A DNA stretch of 64,000 nt from VRUE01 sp035693025 (lineage in GTDB: Bacteria; Actinomycetota; Thermoleophilia; Solirubrobacterales; 70-9): the NCBI GenBank assembly GCA_035693025.1, contig DASSHI010000030.1:21264-85263 (forward strand). Reading direction: 5' to 3'. A program made the translations under genes and the position numbers. This document shows positions 34,002 through 42,785 of the stretch, one piece after another (the first letter of the stretch is position 1; every line of letters starts with the position of its first letter). The notes below the pieces were generated by a model, which saw only the letters and a list, made by a program, of their open reading frames with translations, was not told where the DNA came from and made no database searches.

Positions 34002-34682
34002 TTGCCTGCAAAGAGCAAAACCGCCAAACGCAGCAAAAAAGGAAGAAGCAAGAGCAAACGGGGCGTGAACCAGGCGCTGGTCAAATCGCTGGCGCATGAA
34101 CTTCGCGCTGAGATCCTGGCCATCCTCAACGAACGGATGGCGAGCCCCAACGAACTGGCCAAGGAGCTTGGCGAAGGGCTGAGCCAGGTCAGCTACCACG
34201 TCAAAGTCCTCAAGGACTACGAAGTCATCAGGCTGGTCAAAACCGAGCCTCGTCGCGGCGCCGTGGAGCACTACTACCGTGCGACCTCGCGTGCTTATCT
34301 GACGGATCGGGATTGGCACGAGCTGCCCAAATCGGCTCGCGAGGCGATGAGCGCCGATCTGTTCCAGATGATCCTCGACGACGTTGTGGCCTCGCTGGAG
34401 GACGAAGTCTTCGACGAGCGCGAGGACCGTCACATGAGCTGGACGCCGATGCTGGTGGATGAGCAGGGATGGCTGGAGATCAACGGCCTCCTCGACGCGA
34501 CGCTCAAGGAAGTGCTCAAAGCACAGGCAGCCAGCGTCAAACGGCTGACCAAATCGAAGGAGAGCGGCATCAATATGTCGGTCTCGATGCTCGGCTATGA
34601 GGTTCCTGAGAAAGCGGCCAAGAAAATGCCGAAGCGTAAATCGAAGAGCTCGGCCAAAAAAGCCAAAGCCAAGAAGAAGTAG
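34002..34682 (+). CDS. Winged-helix regulator with histone H1-like tails, paralogue 2
   Basis: A 226-residue DNA-binding protein. The winged helix is at about residues 25-100 (ILAILNERMASPNELAKEL, recognition helix LSQVSYHVKVL, wing with EPRRGAVEHYY), followed by a helical domain like that of paralogue 1. Both ends are lysine-rich: KSKTAKRSKKGRSKSKRG at the N-terminus and KRKSKSSAKKAKAKKK at the C-terminus, resembling histone H1 tails. The start is set by GGAGGAG at 33990-33996, 5 nt before TTG 34002; an upstream ATG at 33960 has no ribosome-binding site. Lower GC than its neighbours. It probably controls itself and the divergent micro-ORF. Confidence 0.85.
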   Translation: MPAKSKTAKRSKKGRSKSKRGVNQALVKSLAHELRAEILAILNERMASPNELAKELGEGLSQVSYHVKVLKDYEVIRLVKTEPRRGAVEHYYRATSRAYLTDRDWHELPKSAREAMSADLFQMILDDVVASLEDEVFDEREDRHMSWTPMLVDEQGWLEINGLLDATLKEVLKAQAASVKRLTKSKESGINMSVSMLGYEVPEKAAKKMPKRKSKSSAKKAKAKKK

Positions 34683-34729
34683 CCGATCGTCGGCACCCCG
34701 GCGATTCACAGCCCATAGGCTCCCGGCCC

Positions 34730-35272
34730 GTGGGTCACGATCCTTCAGCAGGTGGCTTTTGGGGGCGGCGCGGCGGTAGCCGCGCCGCCCTCTTCTCGGC
34801 CATGGTGCTGGCCGCGATTCTCTTTGCGGGGAGCGGCTGCGGGGGCAGCGGACACGGCGCCGAGACGGACCCCGAAAAGGGCGCCGACGCCGCGATTCTC
34901 AATACCGCCCTCGGCCGCGAGCTGACGCTCGTCGACGTCTACGAGCGCGGGCGCCGGCACCTGCGCGGGCGCGACCGCGCCCTCGCCCGCCGTCTGGTCG
35001 CGGGGGAGCAGGAATATGTCGATGCGGTCACCAAGGCGATTCGCGGTCTCGGCGGCGATACCGAAGCCGAAGCCGAAGAAATCCCCCGGCCCGGCGAGCT
35101 GAGGGGTCGGGCCGCGCTGTGGTCCCTCGCCTCAGAACTGGAGAGCTCCGCCCGCGAATTCTACGTCGACAAGGCGGCCCAGCTCTACACGGCTGCGCCC
35201 CGCACGCTCGACGCCTGGCTCGCCGCCGGGCACGGGGAACATCTCGGCGTGCTGCCGACCGGTGCGGGATGA
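34730..35272 (+). CDS. Lipoprotein with ferritin-like (DUF4439-type) domain
   Basis: About 180 residues. A basic n-region (GRRGGSRAAL), hydrophobic stretch and lipobox ILFAGSGC give a lipidated cysteine near residue 37. The mature part is all-helical (ILNTALGRELTLVDVYERG, RRLVAGEQEYVDAVTKAIRGLGG) with glutamates spaced as in ferritin-like helical bundles; a metal-binding role is possible but not shown. GTG 34730 is used; ATG 34802 would leave a very short signal. The end overlaps the possible upstream start of the MMPL gene, so both are probably in one operon. Confidence 0.7.
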   Translation: MGHDPSAGGFWGRRGGSRAALFSAMVLAAILFAGSGCGGSGHGAETDPEKGADAAILNTALGRELTLVDVYERGRRHLRGRDRALARRLVAGEQEYVDAVTKAIRGLGGDTEAEAEEIPRPGELRGRAALWSLASELESSAREFYVDKAAQLYTAAPRTLDAWLAAGHGEHLGVLPTGAG

Positions 35273-35279
35273 TCCTGGC

Positions 35280-37478
35280 GTGACCGGTCCCCTGTACCAG
35301 ATAGGCCGTTTCTGCTCGCGTCACCACTATCCGACGATCGCCGTCTGGCTGATCGCCGCCGTCGTGCTCGTGGTCCTCGGCCAGGCGTCGGGCGACAAGA
35401 CCAACGACAACCTCACCCTGCCGGGTACCGGCTCGACCCGGGCGACGGAACTGATGGAAGAAAACCTGCCCGAGCAGGCCTACGGCAGCAACCCACTCGC
35501 TTTCGAATCGAAGGCCGGTCCGTTGACCGAGCCGAAGTACGCCAAGTCGATCGAAGAATCGATCGAGCGCCTGAACGCGATGCGCGAGGTCAACTCGGCG
35601 ATCAGCCCGCTGAGCAAGGAAGGCATCGAACATGGCCTTCTCAGCAAGGACAAGACGGTCGCCTACACGCCGGTGATCCTCGGTGTGGGGCCGGGCGAAT
35701 TGACCGAAGAGCAGGCCCAGGCGGTGCTTAACGCCGCCGACCCGGCGCAGCGGGCCGGTCTCGAGACGTCTGTCGGCGCCTACGTCGGCCAGCAGCTCTC
35801 GAAGCCCGACACTGGGGTCAGCGATGCGATTGGAATTGCCGCCGCGATCGTCATCCTGCTCTTCGCCTTCGGCACTGCGACGGCGATGGTGATGCCGATC
35901 GGCTCGGCGATCGTCGGCCTGGCGATCTCGCTATCGGTCATCCGTCTGCTGGAGAACGCGGTCGAAGTGCCGAGCGTCGCCGCGACCCTGGCGACGATGA
36001 TCGGCCTCGGGGTCGGGATCGACTACGCGCTGTTCATCGTCACCCGCCACAAACTGCAGCTCGCCGAAGGGATGGATCTGCGCGAGTCGATCGCCCGCGC
36101 CACCGCAACGGCGGGCGGTGCCGTTGTCTTCGCCGGCTTCACGGTCGTGATCGCCCTCTGCTCGCTGGCCTTCGCCGGCATCCCCTTGGTCAGCACCCTC
36201 GGCTTCACCGCAGCGATCGCGGTCGTCGTCGCCGTCTGCGCCGCGGCGACCCTGCTGCCCGCGATGTTGGGCGCGCTCGGCCCCCACATCGACTCGATGC
36301 GGGTGCCCGGGACCAGCGCCGGCCCCGACGACCACGAGCCGCACGGCTGGCGCAAATGGGCGCGCGCGGTAGCCGCGCGGCCCTGGCGCTCGGCGCTGGC
36401 GGCGCTGGCCGTCCTGATCGTCCTGGCGCTGCCGATCTTCCAGCTCGAGCTCGGTCAGAACGACCTCAGCGCCCTGCCAAAGTCGACGACCGCCCGCCAG
36501 AGCTATGACCAGCTGACCAAGGGCTTCGGCCCAGGCGTCAACGGGCCGCTCCTGGTGACGGGGAAGTTCGAGACGCCGGCCGAAGCCCAGCGCGTCTTGC
36601 CCGCACTCGAGAAGCAGATCGGGGCGGTAAGCGACGTCGCCGCCGTCTCGGAGCCGACCCTCGACAAGGCCGGCACGGTGGCGGTCTTCACCGTGATCTC
36701 CAAATCCGCACCCTGGGCCGACGAGACCGTCAGCCTGGTCGAAGGGCTGCGCGAGACGACGATCCCCGAAGCGCTGCGCGGCAGCAGCGCCGCCGCTTAC
36801 GTCGGCGGCCAGACGGCCGGCTACATCGACCTCGCCACTCAGATCTCCGACAAGCTGCCGCTGATGATCGCGATCGTCGTCGGGCTCAGCTTCATCGTCC
36901 TGCTGCTCGCCTTCCGCTCGCTGCTGGTGCCGGTCAAGGCGGCGGCGATGAACCTGCTCTCCGTCGCCGCTGCCTACGGCGTGGTGACCGCGGTCTTCCA
37001 GCTCGGCTGGGGCTCCTCGCTGATCGGGCTCGACCACTCGATCCCGATCGTCAGCTTCGTGCCGCTGCTGATGTTCGCGATCCTCTTCGGCCTCTCGATG
37101 GACTACGAGGTCTTCCTGCTGACGCAGATGCGCGAGCACTACCGCCAGAACGAAGACGAGAGCGAGGCGGTGATCGAAGGGTTGGCCAACACCGGCCGCG
37201 TGATCACCTCTGCGGCGGCGATCATGGTCTGCGTCTTCACCAGCTTCGTCCTCAACGGCAACCCGATCGTCAAGGAGTTCGGCGTCGGTCTGGCGGTGGC
37301 GATCGCGATCGACTCGACCCTGGTCCGCTGCCTGCTGGTCCCCGCGGTGATGGTTCTGCTCGGTCGCTGGGCCTGGTGGATGCCTCGCTGGCTCGGGCGG
37401 ATCGTGCCCCACATCAGCATCGAGGGCGAGGACTACTTCGCCACGCGTGACGCAGCCTCGGCCACCGAGACCGAGTAG
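35280..37478 (+). CDS. MMPL/RND-family transporter
   Basis: A 732-residue exporter with the MmpL/HAE2 layout: helix 1, a large outer loop (30-190), five helices, a cytoplasmic linker (about 340-370), helix 7, a second outer loop, and five more helices. The conserved GIDYALFIVTR and SMDYEVFLLTQMRE segments carry the Asp-Tyr pairs that relay protons. Actinobacterial members export lipids or siderophores. GTG 35280 is chosen as start because MTGPLYQIGRF begins at the first helix; GTG 35262 is possible. It is 2 bp upstream of pgsA, so a link to envelope lipids is reasonable (inference). Confidence 0.92.
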   Translation: MTGPLYQIGRFCSRHHYPTIAVWLIAAVVLVVLGQASGDKTNDNLTLPGTGSTRATELMEENLPEQAYGSNPLAFESKAGPLTEPKYAKSIEESIERLNAMREVNSAISPLSKEGIEHGLLSKDKTVAYTPVILGVGPGELTEEQAQAVLNAADPAQRAGLETSVGAYVGQQLSKPDTGVSDAIGIAAAIVILLFAFGTATAMVMPIGSAIVGLAISLSVIRLLENAVEVPSVAATLATMIGLGVGIDYALFIVTRHKLQLAEGMDLRESIARATATAGGAVVFAGFTVVIALCSLAFAGIPLVSTLGFTAAIAVVVAVCAAATLLPAMLGALGPHIDSMRVPGTSAGPDDHEPHGWRKWARAVAARPWRSALAALAVLIVLALPIFQLELGQNDLSALPKSTTARQSYDQLTKGFGPGVNGPLLVTGKFETPAEAQRVLPALEKQIGAVSDVAAVSEPTLDKAGTVAVFTVISKSAPWADETVSLVEGLRETTIPEALRGSSAAAYVGGQTAGYIDLATQISDKLPLMIAIVVGLSFIVLLLAFRSLLVPVKAAAMNLLSVAAAYGVVTAVFQLGWGSSLIGLDHSIPIVSFVPLLMFAILFGLSMDYEVFLLTQMREHYRQNEDESEAVIEGLANTGRVITSAAAIMVCVFTSFVLNGNPIVKEFGVGLAVAIAIDSTLVRCLLVPAVMVLLGRWAWWMPRWLGRIVPHISIEGEDYFATRDAASATETE

Positions 37479-37480
37479 GC

Positions 37481-38035
37481 ATGTTCCCGCTCAACCTGGC
37501 CAACACCCTCACCATGTTGAGGATCCTCGCCGTCCCCGTCGTGGTCGTGGCGTTGCTGGGGGAGACGCCGAACGGGGACGCGCTCGCGGCCGCGGTCTTC
37601 GCCCTGGCGGCGGCGACCGACGGGCTCGACGGCTACTTCGCGCGCTCACGCGACGCGATCACCACCTTCGGCAAGCTGATGGACCCGCTCGCCGACAAGC
37701 TGCTGATCACCGCGGCGCTGATCTCGCTGGTGTCGTTGGATCGCCTGCAGGCCTGGGTCGCGATGGTGATCATCGCCCGCGAGATCGCGGTCACCGGTCT
37801 GCGCGCGATCGCCGCCGAGCGCGGCGTCGTCATCTCCGCGAGCTGGATGGGCAAGCTGAAGACCGTGCTGCAGATCGCCGCCGTGATCGGCCTGATCGCG
37901 ACCAACCCCGCGCCGGTCTGGGTCGACGTGCTCGTCTACCTCGCGGTCGCGGCGACCGTGATCAGCGGCGCCGACTACTTCTTCGGGCTGCGCAAGCGGC
38001 TCAACTCGAAGGAGCCTCGAGCCACTCGCGCATAG
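37481..38035 (+). CDS. pgsA: CDP-diacylglycerol-glycerol-3-phosphate 3-phosphatidyltransferase
   Basis: A 184-residue membrane enzyme that makes phosphatidylglycerolphosphate, the committed step to phosphatidylglycerol and cardiolipin. The CDP-alcohol phosphotransferase motif D-x2-D-G-x2-A-R-x8-G-x3-D-x3-D is complete (DGLDGYFARSRD...GKLMDPLADK). About five membrane helices. ATG 37481 is 2 bp after the MMPL stop. The 3' end overlaps the convergent folE2 gene by 35 bp. Confidence 0.93.
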   Translation: MFPLNLANTLTMLRILAVPVVVVALLGETPNGDALAAAVFALAAATDGLDGYFARSRDAITTFGKLMDPLADKLLITAALISLVSLDRLQAWVAMVIIAREIAVTGLRAIAAERGVVISASWMGKLKTVLQIAAVIGLIATNPAPVWVDVLVYLAVAATVISGADYFFGLRKRLNSKEPRATRA

Positions 38036-39008
38036 TCGTATGGCGGCGCTCGTGCTCGCCGCTCTCGAGCTCGGCGCGCAGGTCGTCGAGCTTGCCGTAG
38101 CGCTCGGCGACGACGTTGTGGCGGTGGATCGTCTCGAGGTTCTCCTGGCGCGCCATGACGAAGGCATCGCCGGGAAGGTCGGGGTAGTCGGTGGTGACGC
38201 GGCGCACCATCTCGCGCACGCAGTCCTCGACGAAGCGCGGCTGCGAATGGGCCTTGGCGACGACGGCGAGCTCGTCGGGCCGCTTCATCAGCTCGTAGAT
38301 CTCCGAGCTCATCGACTGCTCGACTATCTGGACCATCTGCGGCGCGTCGATCCAGGCGGGGCCGCCCTCGGGACAGCCGATGTGCAGCGTGCCGATGCCG
38401 CGCTGGTTATGGGTGGCGATCGGCACCGCCTCGATCGCCGCCTCGATCTGCTCGGCGTCGAAGCCCTGCTCGGCGAGCCGTTCGCGGGCCAGCCCGCCGA
38501 CCATCTCCTGGGCGCAGGGGCAGGCGGTCATGCCCTGAGCCTGCACGCCGGTCAGCGTGCGCGTGCCGCGCAGCGAGTCGACGGCGGTGCCGAAGAGGAC
38601 GTAGATCTCCTGGGTGCGCTGCCCGCTGGCCGGGGTGGTGACGGTCTCCGGGTAGCGCGCGGTGACCGATACCTCGGCCCGCAGCCCGCCCTGGCGCTCG
38701 CGCACGCGCTGCGCGATGTGGGCGGCGAGCACCTCGGCGCGGAAGGCCTCGCCGAGGACGACCTCGTCGATCGCCTCCCCGACGACTTCCTCGAAGCGCG
38801 ACATGTGGACCCCCGCCTGGCGCGGGTTGAGGTCGACGAAGCACTCGAAGTCGGCGCTGTAGAGGTTCTCCTGGCCGTCGGCCTTGACCCTGATCACCTT
38901 CTCGACGCCGGTCACGCCGACGCGGGAGAGGCTGACCTGAGTGGCCGGCGTCCCCGACTGCACGTCGGGCGCGGCGGGGGAGAGCGGGGTGGTCGAGCGG
39001 GTCGCCAT
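38001..39008 (-). CDS. folE2: GTP cyclohydrolase FolE2
   Basis: A 335-residue type IB GTP cyclohydrolase, which opens GTP to dihydroneopterin triphosphate for folate synthesis. The metal cysteine lies in MTACPCAQEM, and the conserved HNQRGIGTLHIGCPEG and VEDCVREM segments follow. FolE2 differs from zinc-dependent FolE in being able to use other metals and is often a zinc-starvation back-up; no Zur site could be recognised upstream. The start ATG 39008 lies 132 bp from the divergent sigma gene. Its end overlaps pgsA by 35 bp, tail to tail. Confidence 0.94.
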   Translation of the reverse strand: MATRSTTPLSPAAPDVQSGTPATQVSLSRVGVTGVEKVIRVKADGQENLYSADFECFVDLNPRQAGVHMSRFEEVVGEAIDEVVLGEAFRAEVLAAHIAQRVRERQGGLRAEVSVTARYPETVTTPASGQRTQEIYVLFGTAVDSLRGTRTLTGVQAQGMTACPCAQEMVGGLARERLAEQGFDAEQIEAAIEAVPIATHNQRGIGTLHIGCPEGGPAWIDAPQMVQIVEQSMSSEIYELMKRPDELAVVAKAHSQPRFVEDCVREMVRRVTTDYPDLPGDAFVMARQENLETIHRHNVVAERYGKLDDLRAELESGEHERRHTTMREWLEAPSS

Positions 39009-39060
39009 CGGCCCATGAAGCCTAGGCGATGAGGGGGGTCGGAGTCCTCGAAGAGTTACC

Positions 39061-39066
39061 TATACT
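39061..39066 (+). promoter_or_regulatory. Possible -10 element of the sigma-factor gene
   Basis: TATACT stands in the 132-bp divergent region, in GC-rich surroundings, 75 bp before the sigma-gene start. No good -35 hexamer was found at 16-18 bp upstream, so this is a weak call. Confidence 0.3.
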
Positions 39067-39140
39067 TCCGAGGGTCGGAGCGATGGGGCCGGCCCCCGGG
39101 AGGGGAACAGGGTTGCAGTGGAGGCAGTGACATCGAGCCG

Positions 39141-40259
<1,119 letters not shown>

Positions 40260-40262
<3 letters not shown>

Positions 40263-40357
40263 CGCCCCGAGAGGCCGCCATGCGGCGTCCTCGGTCGCTC
40301 GCGTGCGGAGCACGCCACGCTCCCTGCGTCCTTGCCTGACGACCTCTCAGGGCGTCA
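40260..40357 (+). repeat. Structured element C, copy 2
   Basis: Outer stem TGACGCCCCGAGAGG (40260-40274) pairs with 40343-40357 (14 of 15). The core CGGTCGCTCGCGTGC / GAGCACGCCACGCTCCCTGC is almost identical to the copy at 20449, while the outer stem has a different sequence. It starts inside the sigma-gene stop codon and ends 19 bp before the next gene. Confidence 0.8.
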
Positions 40358-40376
40358 CGACTGGGATACTCAAGCC

Positions 40377-40838
40377 ATGCCCTCCGGTGACAAGTTCTAC
40401 TCGCGCATGTCCCAGATGATGGGGGCGACCGGGCTGCGCTGGGCCGGCAAGCTCAACATCCCCCTGTACCGGATGTCCGGTGGGCGCCTGATGGGCAAGG
40501 TGAACGAGGCCCCTGTGCTGCTGTTGACGACCACCGGGCGCAAATCGGGCCAGAAGCGCACCGCGCCGGTCGTCTACCTCGCCGACGGCGAGAACCTCGT
40601 CGTGATCGGCTCCAACGCGGGCCACAGCCGCCCGCCGGCCTGGTCGCTCAACCTCGAGGCCAACCCCGACGCCGAGGTAGAGGTGGGGCGCGAACGACGG
40701 GAGGTGCGCGCCCGGGTCGCCGAGGGCGAGGAGCGTGCCGAGCTCTGGCGCAAGCACAACGTCCAGTACTCCGGCTTCGACGAATACGAGGCAAGGACCG
40801 ATCGCGACATCGCCCTCTTCGTCCTGGAGCCCCGCTGA
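40377..40838 (+). CDS. Deazaflavin (F420)-dependent nitroreductase-family protein
   Basis: A 153-residue split-barrel protein of the DDN/Rv3547-like family (DUF385). The VLLLTTTGRKSGQKRTAPVVYL segment, which binds F420 in characterised members, is complete, as are the GSNAGHSRPPAWSLNLEANP motif and the C-terminal RDIALFVLEP strand. Members reduce quinones or act in redox defence using F420H2. The start ATG 40377 follows the repeat element; a ribosome-binding site is not obvious. The SnoaL-like gene follows 2 bp after the stop. Confidence 0.9.
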   Translation: MPSGDKFYSRMSQMMGATGLRWAGKLNIPLYRMSGGRLMGKVNEAPVLLLTTTGRKSGQKRTAPVVYLADGENLVVIGSNAGHSRPPAWSLNLEANPDAEVEVGRERREVRARVAEGEERAELWRKHNVQYSGFDEYEARTDRDIALFVLEPR

Positions 40839-40840
40839 GC

Positions 40841-41221
40841 ATGGCCGCGCCGCACCCGTTTCGAGTCGCCGTCGAGGCGAAGGACCTGGAGGCCGCGAAG
40901 GCGACCCTGCGCGACGACGTCGTCCTGCACAGTCCGATCCTCTTCCGCGGCTTCGAGGGCCGCGAGATCGTGATGGGGGTGCTGACCCACGTTGCGGCCA
41001 CCCTGGAAGATTTCCGCTACACCGACGAGCTCGCCGGCGAGAGAACCGTCGTCCTGCGTTTCAAAGCCCGCGTCGGCGACCGCGAGCTGGAGGGCATCGA
41101 CTTCCTCGAGCTCGACGAGCAGGGGCTGGTGCGCGAGCTGACCGTCTTCATGCGCCCGCTCTCGGCGATCACGGCCTTCAACGAGCAGATGACCGCCCGC
41201 CTCGGCGTCGAAGGTTCGTAG
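40841..41221 (+). CDS. SnoaL/NTF2-like protein
   Basis: A 126-residue cone-fold protein of the NTF2-like superfamily. The N-terminal helices (FRVAVEAKDLEAAKATL), the strand DDVVLHSPI and the C-terminal strands (EGIDFLELDEQGLVRELTVFMRP) fit the fold. Such proteins are small polyketide cyclases, isomerases or binding proteins; no catalytic residue set is certain. It follows the F420-type gene by 2 bp, so the two are in one operon, and ends 38 bp before the LexA-type box. Confidence 0.82.
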   Translation: MAAPHPFRVAVEAKDLEAAKATLRDDVVLHSPILFRGFEGREIVMGVLTHVAATLEDFRYTDELAGERTVVLRFKARVGDRELEGIDFLELDEQGLVRELTVFMRPLSAITAFNEQMTARLGVEGS

Positions 41222-41259
41222 ACAAGACCTTTCGCACCCAAAACGTTCCGTCCGACGGT

Positions 41260-41271
41260 GAACATATGTTC
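41260..41271. promoter_or_regulatory. LexA/DinR-type SOS box candidate
   Basis: GAACATATGTTC, a perfect 12-bp palindrome of the Gram-positive/actinobacterial SOS form GAACNNNNGTTC. It ends 5 nt before the ATG of the nuclease gene. The identical 12-mer is at 49607, directly before the radical SAM gene. Confidence 0.6.
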
Positions 41272-41276
41272 GCCCA

Positions 41277-42050
41277 ATGGAGCGGCGGATCAATAGAAGC
41301 CAGCAGGGCGATCTGGGCGAGGCTTCCGCGATCGAGTGGCTGACGAGGGTGGGAGCCCTGGTCCTGTTGCCGTTTGGGCACAGCCCAGACTTCGATGTCG
41401 TCGCTTATGCCAATGGCTGGTTGCTCCGCGTTCAGGTCAAGACGTCGACCCAGCGGTTGGCGACCCCGGAGGGGCACGAGCGCAGCTCCGTAACTCTGGC
41501 GACGAGCGGCGGCAATCGGAGTTGGAATGGCTCCCGCAAGAAAGTCGATCCGAACCGTTTTGACTATCTCTTTGTCCTGACGGGCGGCGGGCGTCGCTGG
41601 TTCATTCCGGCGACGATGCTCGAGGGGCGGAGCTCGATTACGTTGGGGGGCACGAAGTACTCGGAGTATGAGATCGATGCGAGCGGCTCGATCGAGGATC
41701 TCGTGTACATATCCGACGGGTCTATAGAATCGCCGACCGCCTCGGGGGAGTATCCAAGCGGTCAACGGATGGCGACTGTAAATCGTCCGGCTCAGCCTTC
41801 GCAGGTTCGAATCCTGCCTCCCCCATTTGGCTCTCGAAAGGACTTTCGTCCGTCGAAGTACGAGCGCTCGCTCGGCAAGAAGAGTCAGACGACCATCAAC
41901 CAGAAGCGTCGAGTGACCATTCCGCAGGTGGCCTGCGAAGAGGCCGGATTTCACGAGGACGATCGCCTCCTCGTGCGAAGTGACGGAGACGGCCGAGTTG
42001 TCCTGGAACGGGTTGAGCCTCCACCGGCCGCTGTACCGTCTGCTGCATGA
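41277..42050 (+). CDS. PD-(D/E)XK endonuclease frame continuing through tRNA-Tyr into an AbrB-like domain
   Basis: An open frame of 257 codons made of three parts. Residues 1-155 are a PD-(D/E)XK nuclease of the type linked to group I introns (PDDEXK_5): E15, PDFD at 37-40, QVK at 53-55. Residues 156-183 are the sense strand of tRNA-Tyr read as protein. Residues 184-257 contain an AbrB/MazE-like swapped-hairpin domain (TTINQKRRVTIPQ). No ATG, GTG or TTG opens the AbrB part before its first strand, so it is either made as a fusion or not made. Its stop overlaps the SDR start (ATGA), which argues for translation. GC is lower than in neighbours. A LexA-type box stands 5 nt before ATG 41277. Confidence 0.7.
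   Translation: MERRINRSQQGDLGEASAIEWLTRVGALVLLPFGHSPDFDVVAYANGWLLRVQVKTSTQRLATPEGHERSSVTLATSGGNRSWNGSRKKVDPNRFDYLFVLTGGGRRWFIPATMLEGRSSITLGGTKYSEYEIDASGSIEDLVYISDGSIESPTASGEYPSGQRMATVNRPAQPSQVRILPPPFGSRKDFRPSKYERSLGKKSQTTINQKRRVTIPQVACEEAGFHEDDRLLVRSDGDGRVVLERVEPPPAAVPSAA
41744..41825 (+). tRNA. tRNA-Tyr (GTA)
   Basis: An 82-nt class II tRNA: acceptor GGGGGAG/CTCCCCC, anticodon loop CTGTAAA (anticodon GTA), long variable arm, T-arm GCAGGTTCGAATCCTGC, discriminator A. It is uninterrupted (no intron) and lies within the nuclease/AbrB-like open frame on the same strand. TATAGAAT at about 41723-41730 could be its -10 element. Confidence 0.96.
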
Positions 42051-42757
42051 ACGTACTCGATGGCCGCGTGTACGCAATCGCCGGAATCGGCGGTGGGTTG
42101 GGGCCGGTGGTCGCGGAGCGGCTGGGCTCGGTCGGCGCGACGGTCGCCGGCGCCGACCGCGAGCAGGCGCATGCCGACGCGGTGGGGGAGGCCCTGGGTC
42201 TGCCGGCCGAGCGCTGGGACGGTCGGGCGGTCGACCTGCTCGACGAGCGGGCTGCCCGGGAGTGGTGCGCGGCCCTGCTGGAGCGATTCGGCCGGGTCGA
42301 CGGCCTGCTGCACCTGGTCGGCGGCTGGCGTGGCGGCCGGCCGTTGCACGAGGCGCCGCTCGCCGACTGGGACCTCCTGCACGAGCTGCTGATCCGCACC
42401 GTCCAGCACACCAGCCGCGCCTTCCATGAGGCGCTGATCGCCTCGCCCCAGGGCCGTTTCGTCCTCGTCTCCGCCAAGCAGGCTCAGGAACCCTCCAACT
42501 CGAATGCCGCCTATGCGGCTGCCAAGGCAGCTGCCGAGGCCTGGACCCTCGCCCTCGCCGACGGCTTCCACGGCACCGGTGCGACGGCGAACATCGTCGT
42601 CGTCGACGCGATCCTCACCGCGCGGATGCGGGCCGAGAATCCCGATGGCGATTTCTCCGCTTTCACCCCGGCCGAGCACGTCGCCGCTGCGATCTCCTTC
42701 CTCTGCTCGGATGCCGCTCAGGAGACGAACGGTCAGCGTCTGACGCTCGCCTCCTGA
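42047..42757 (+). CDS. Short-chain dehydrogenase/reductase
   Basis: A 236-residue Rossmann-fold oxidoreductase. The nucleotide-binding glycine motif GIGGGLG is at about residues 13-19, the acidic residue after the second strand (GADRE) suggests NAD(H) preference, and the catalytic tetrad includes serine in VSAKQ and the Y-x3-K motif AYAAAKAA. Substrate is unknown. ATG 42047 overlaps the stop of the preceding AbrB-like frame by 4 bp. A MerR-type regulator follows 28 bp downstream in the same direction. Confidence 0.9.
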   Translation: MNVLDGRVYAIAGIGGGLGPVVAERLGSVGATVAGADREQAHADAVGEALGLPAERWDGRAVDLLDERAAREWCAALLERFGRVDGLLHLVGGWRGGRPLHEAPLADWDLLHELLIRTVQHTSRAFHEALIASPQGRFVLVSAKQAQEPSNSNAAYAAAKAAAEAWTLALADGFHGTGATANIVVVDAILTARMRAENPDGDFSAFTPAEHVAAAISFLCSDAAQETNGQRLTLAS

Positions 42758-42785
42758 CCCTGCCAGGGCGCATACCATTCGTGAC

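Noticed and set aside
41277..41825. Group I intron at the tRNA-Tyr gene
   Set aside because: The nuclease family is often intron-encoded, but the tRNA-Tyr is continuous with an intact anticodon arm and no intron core was seen.
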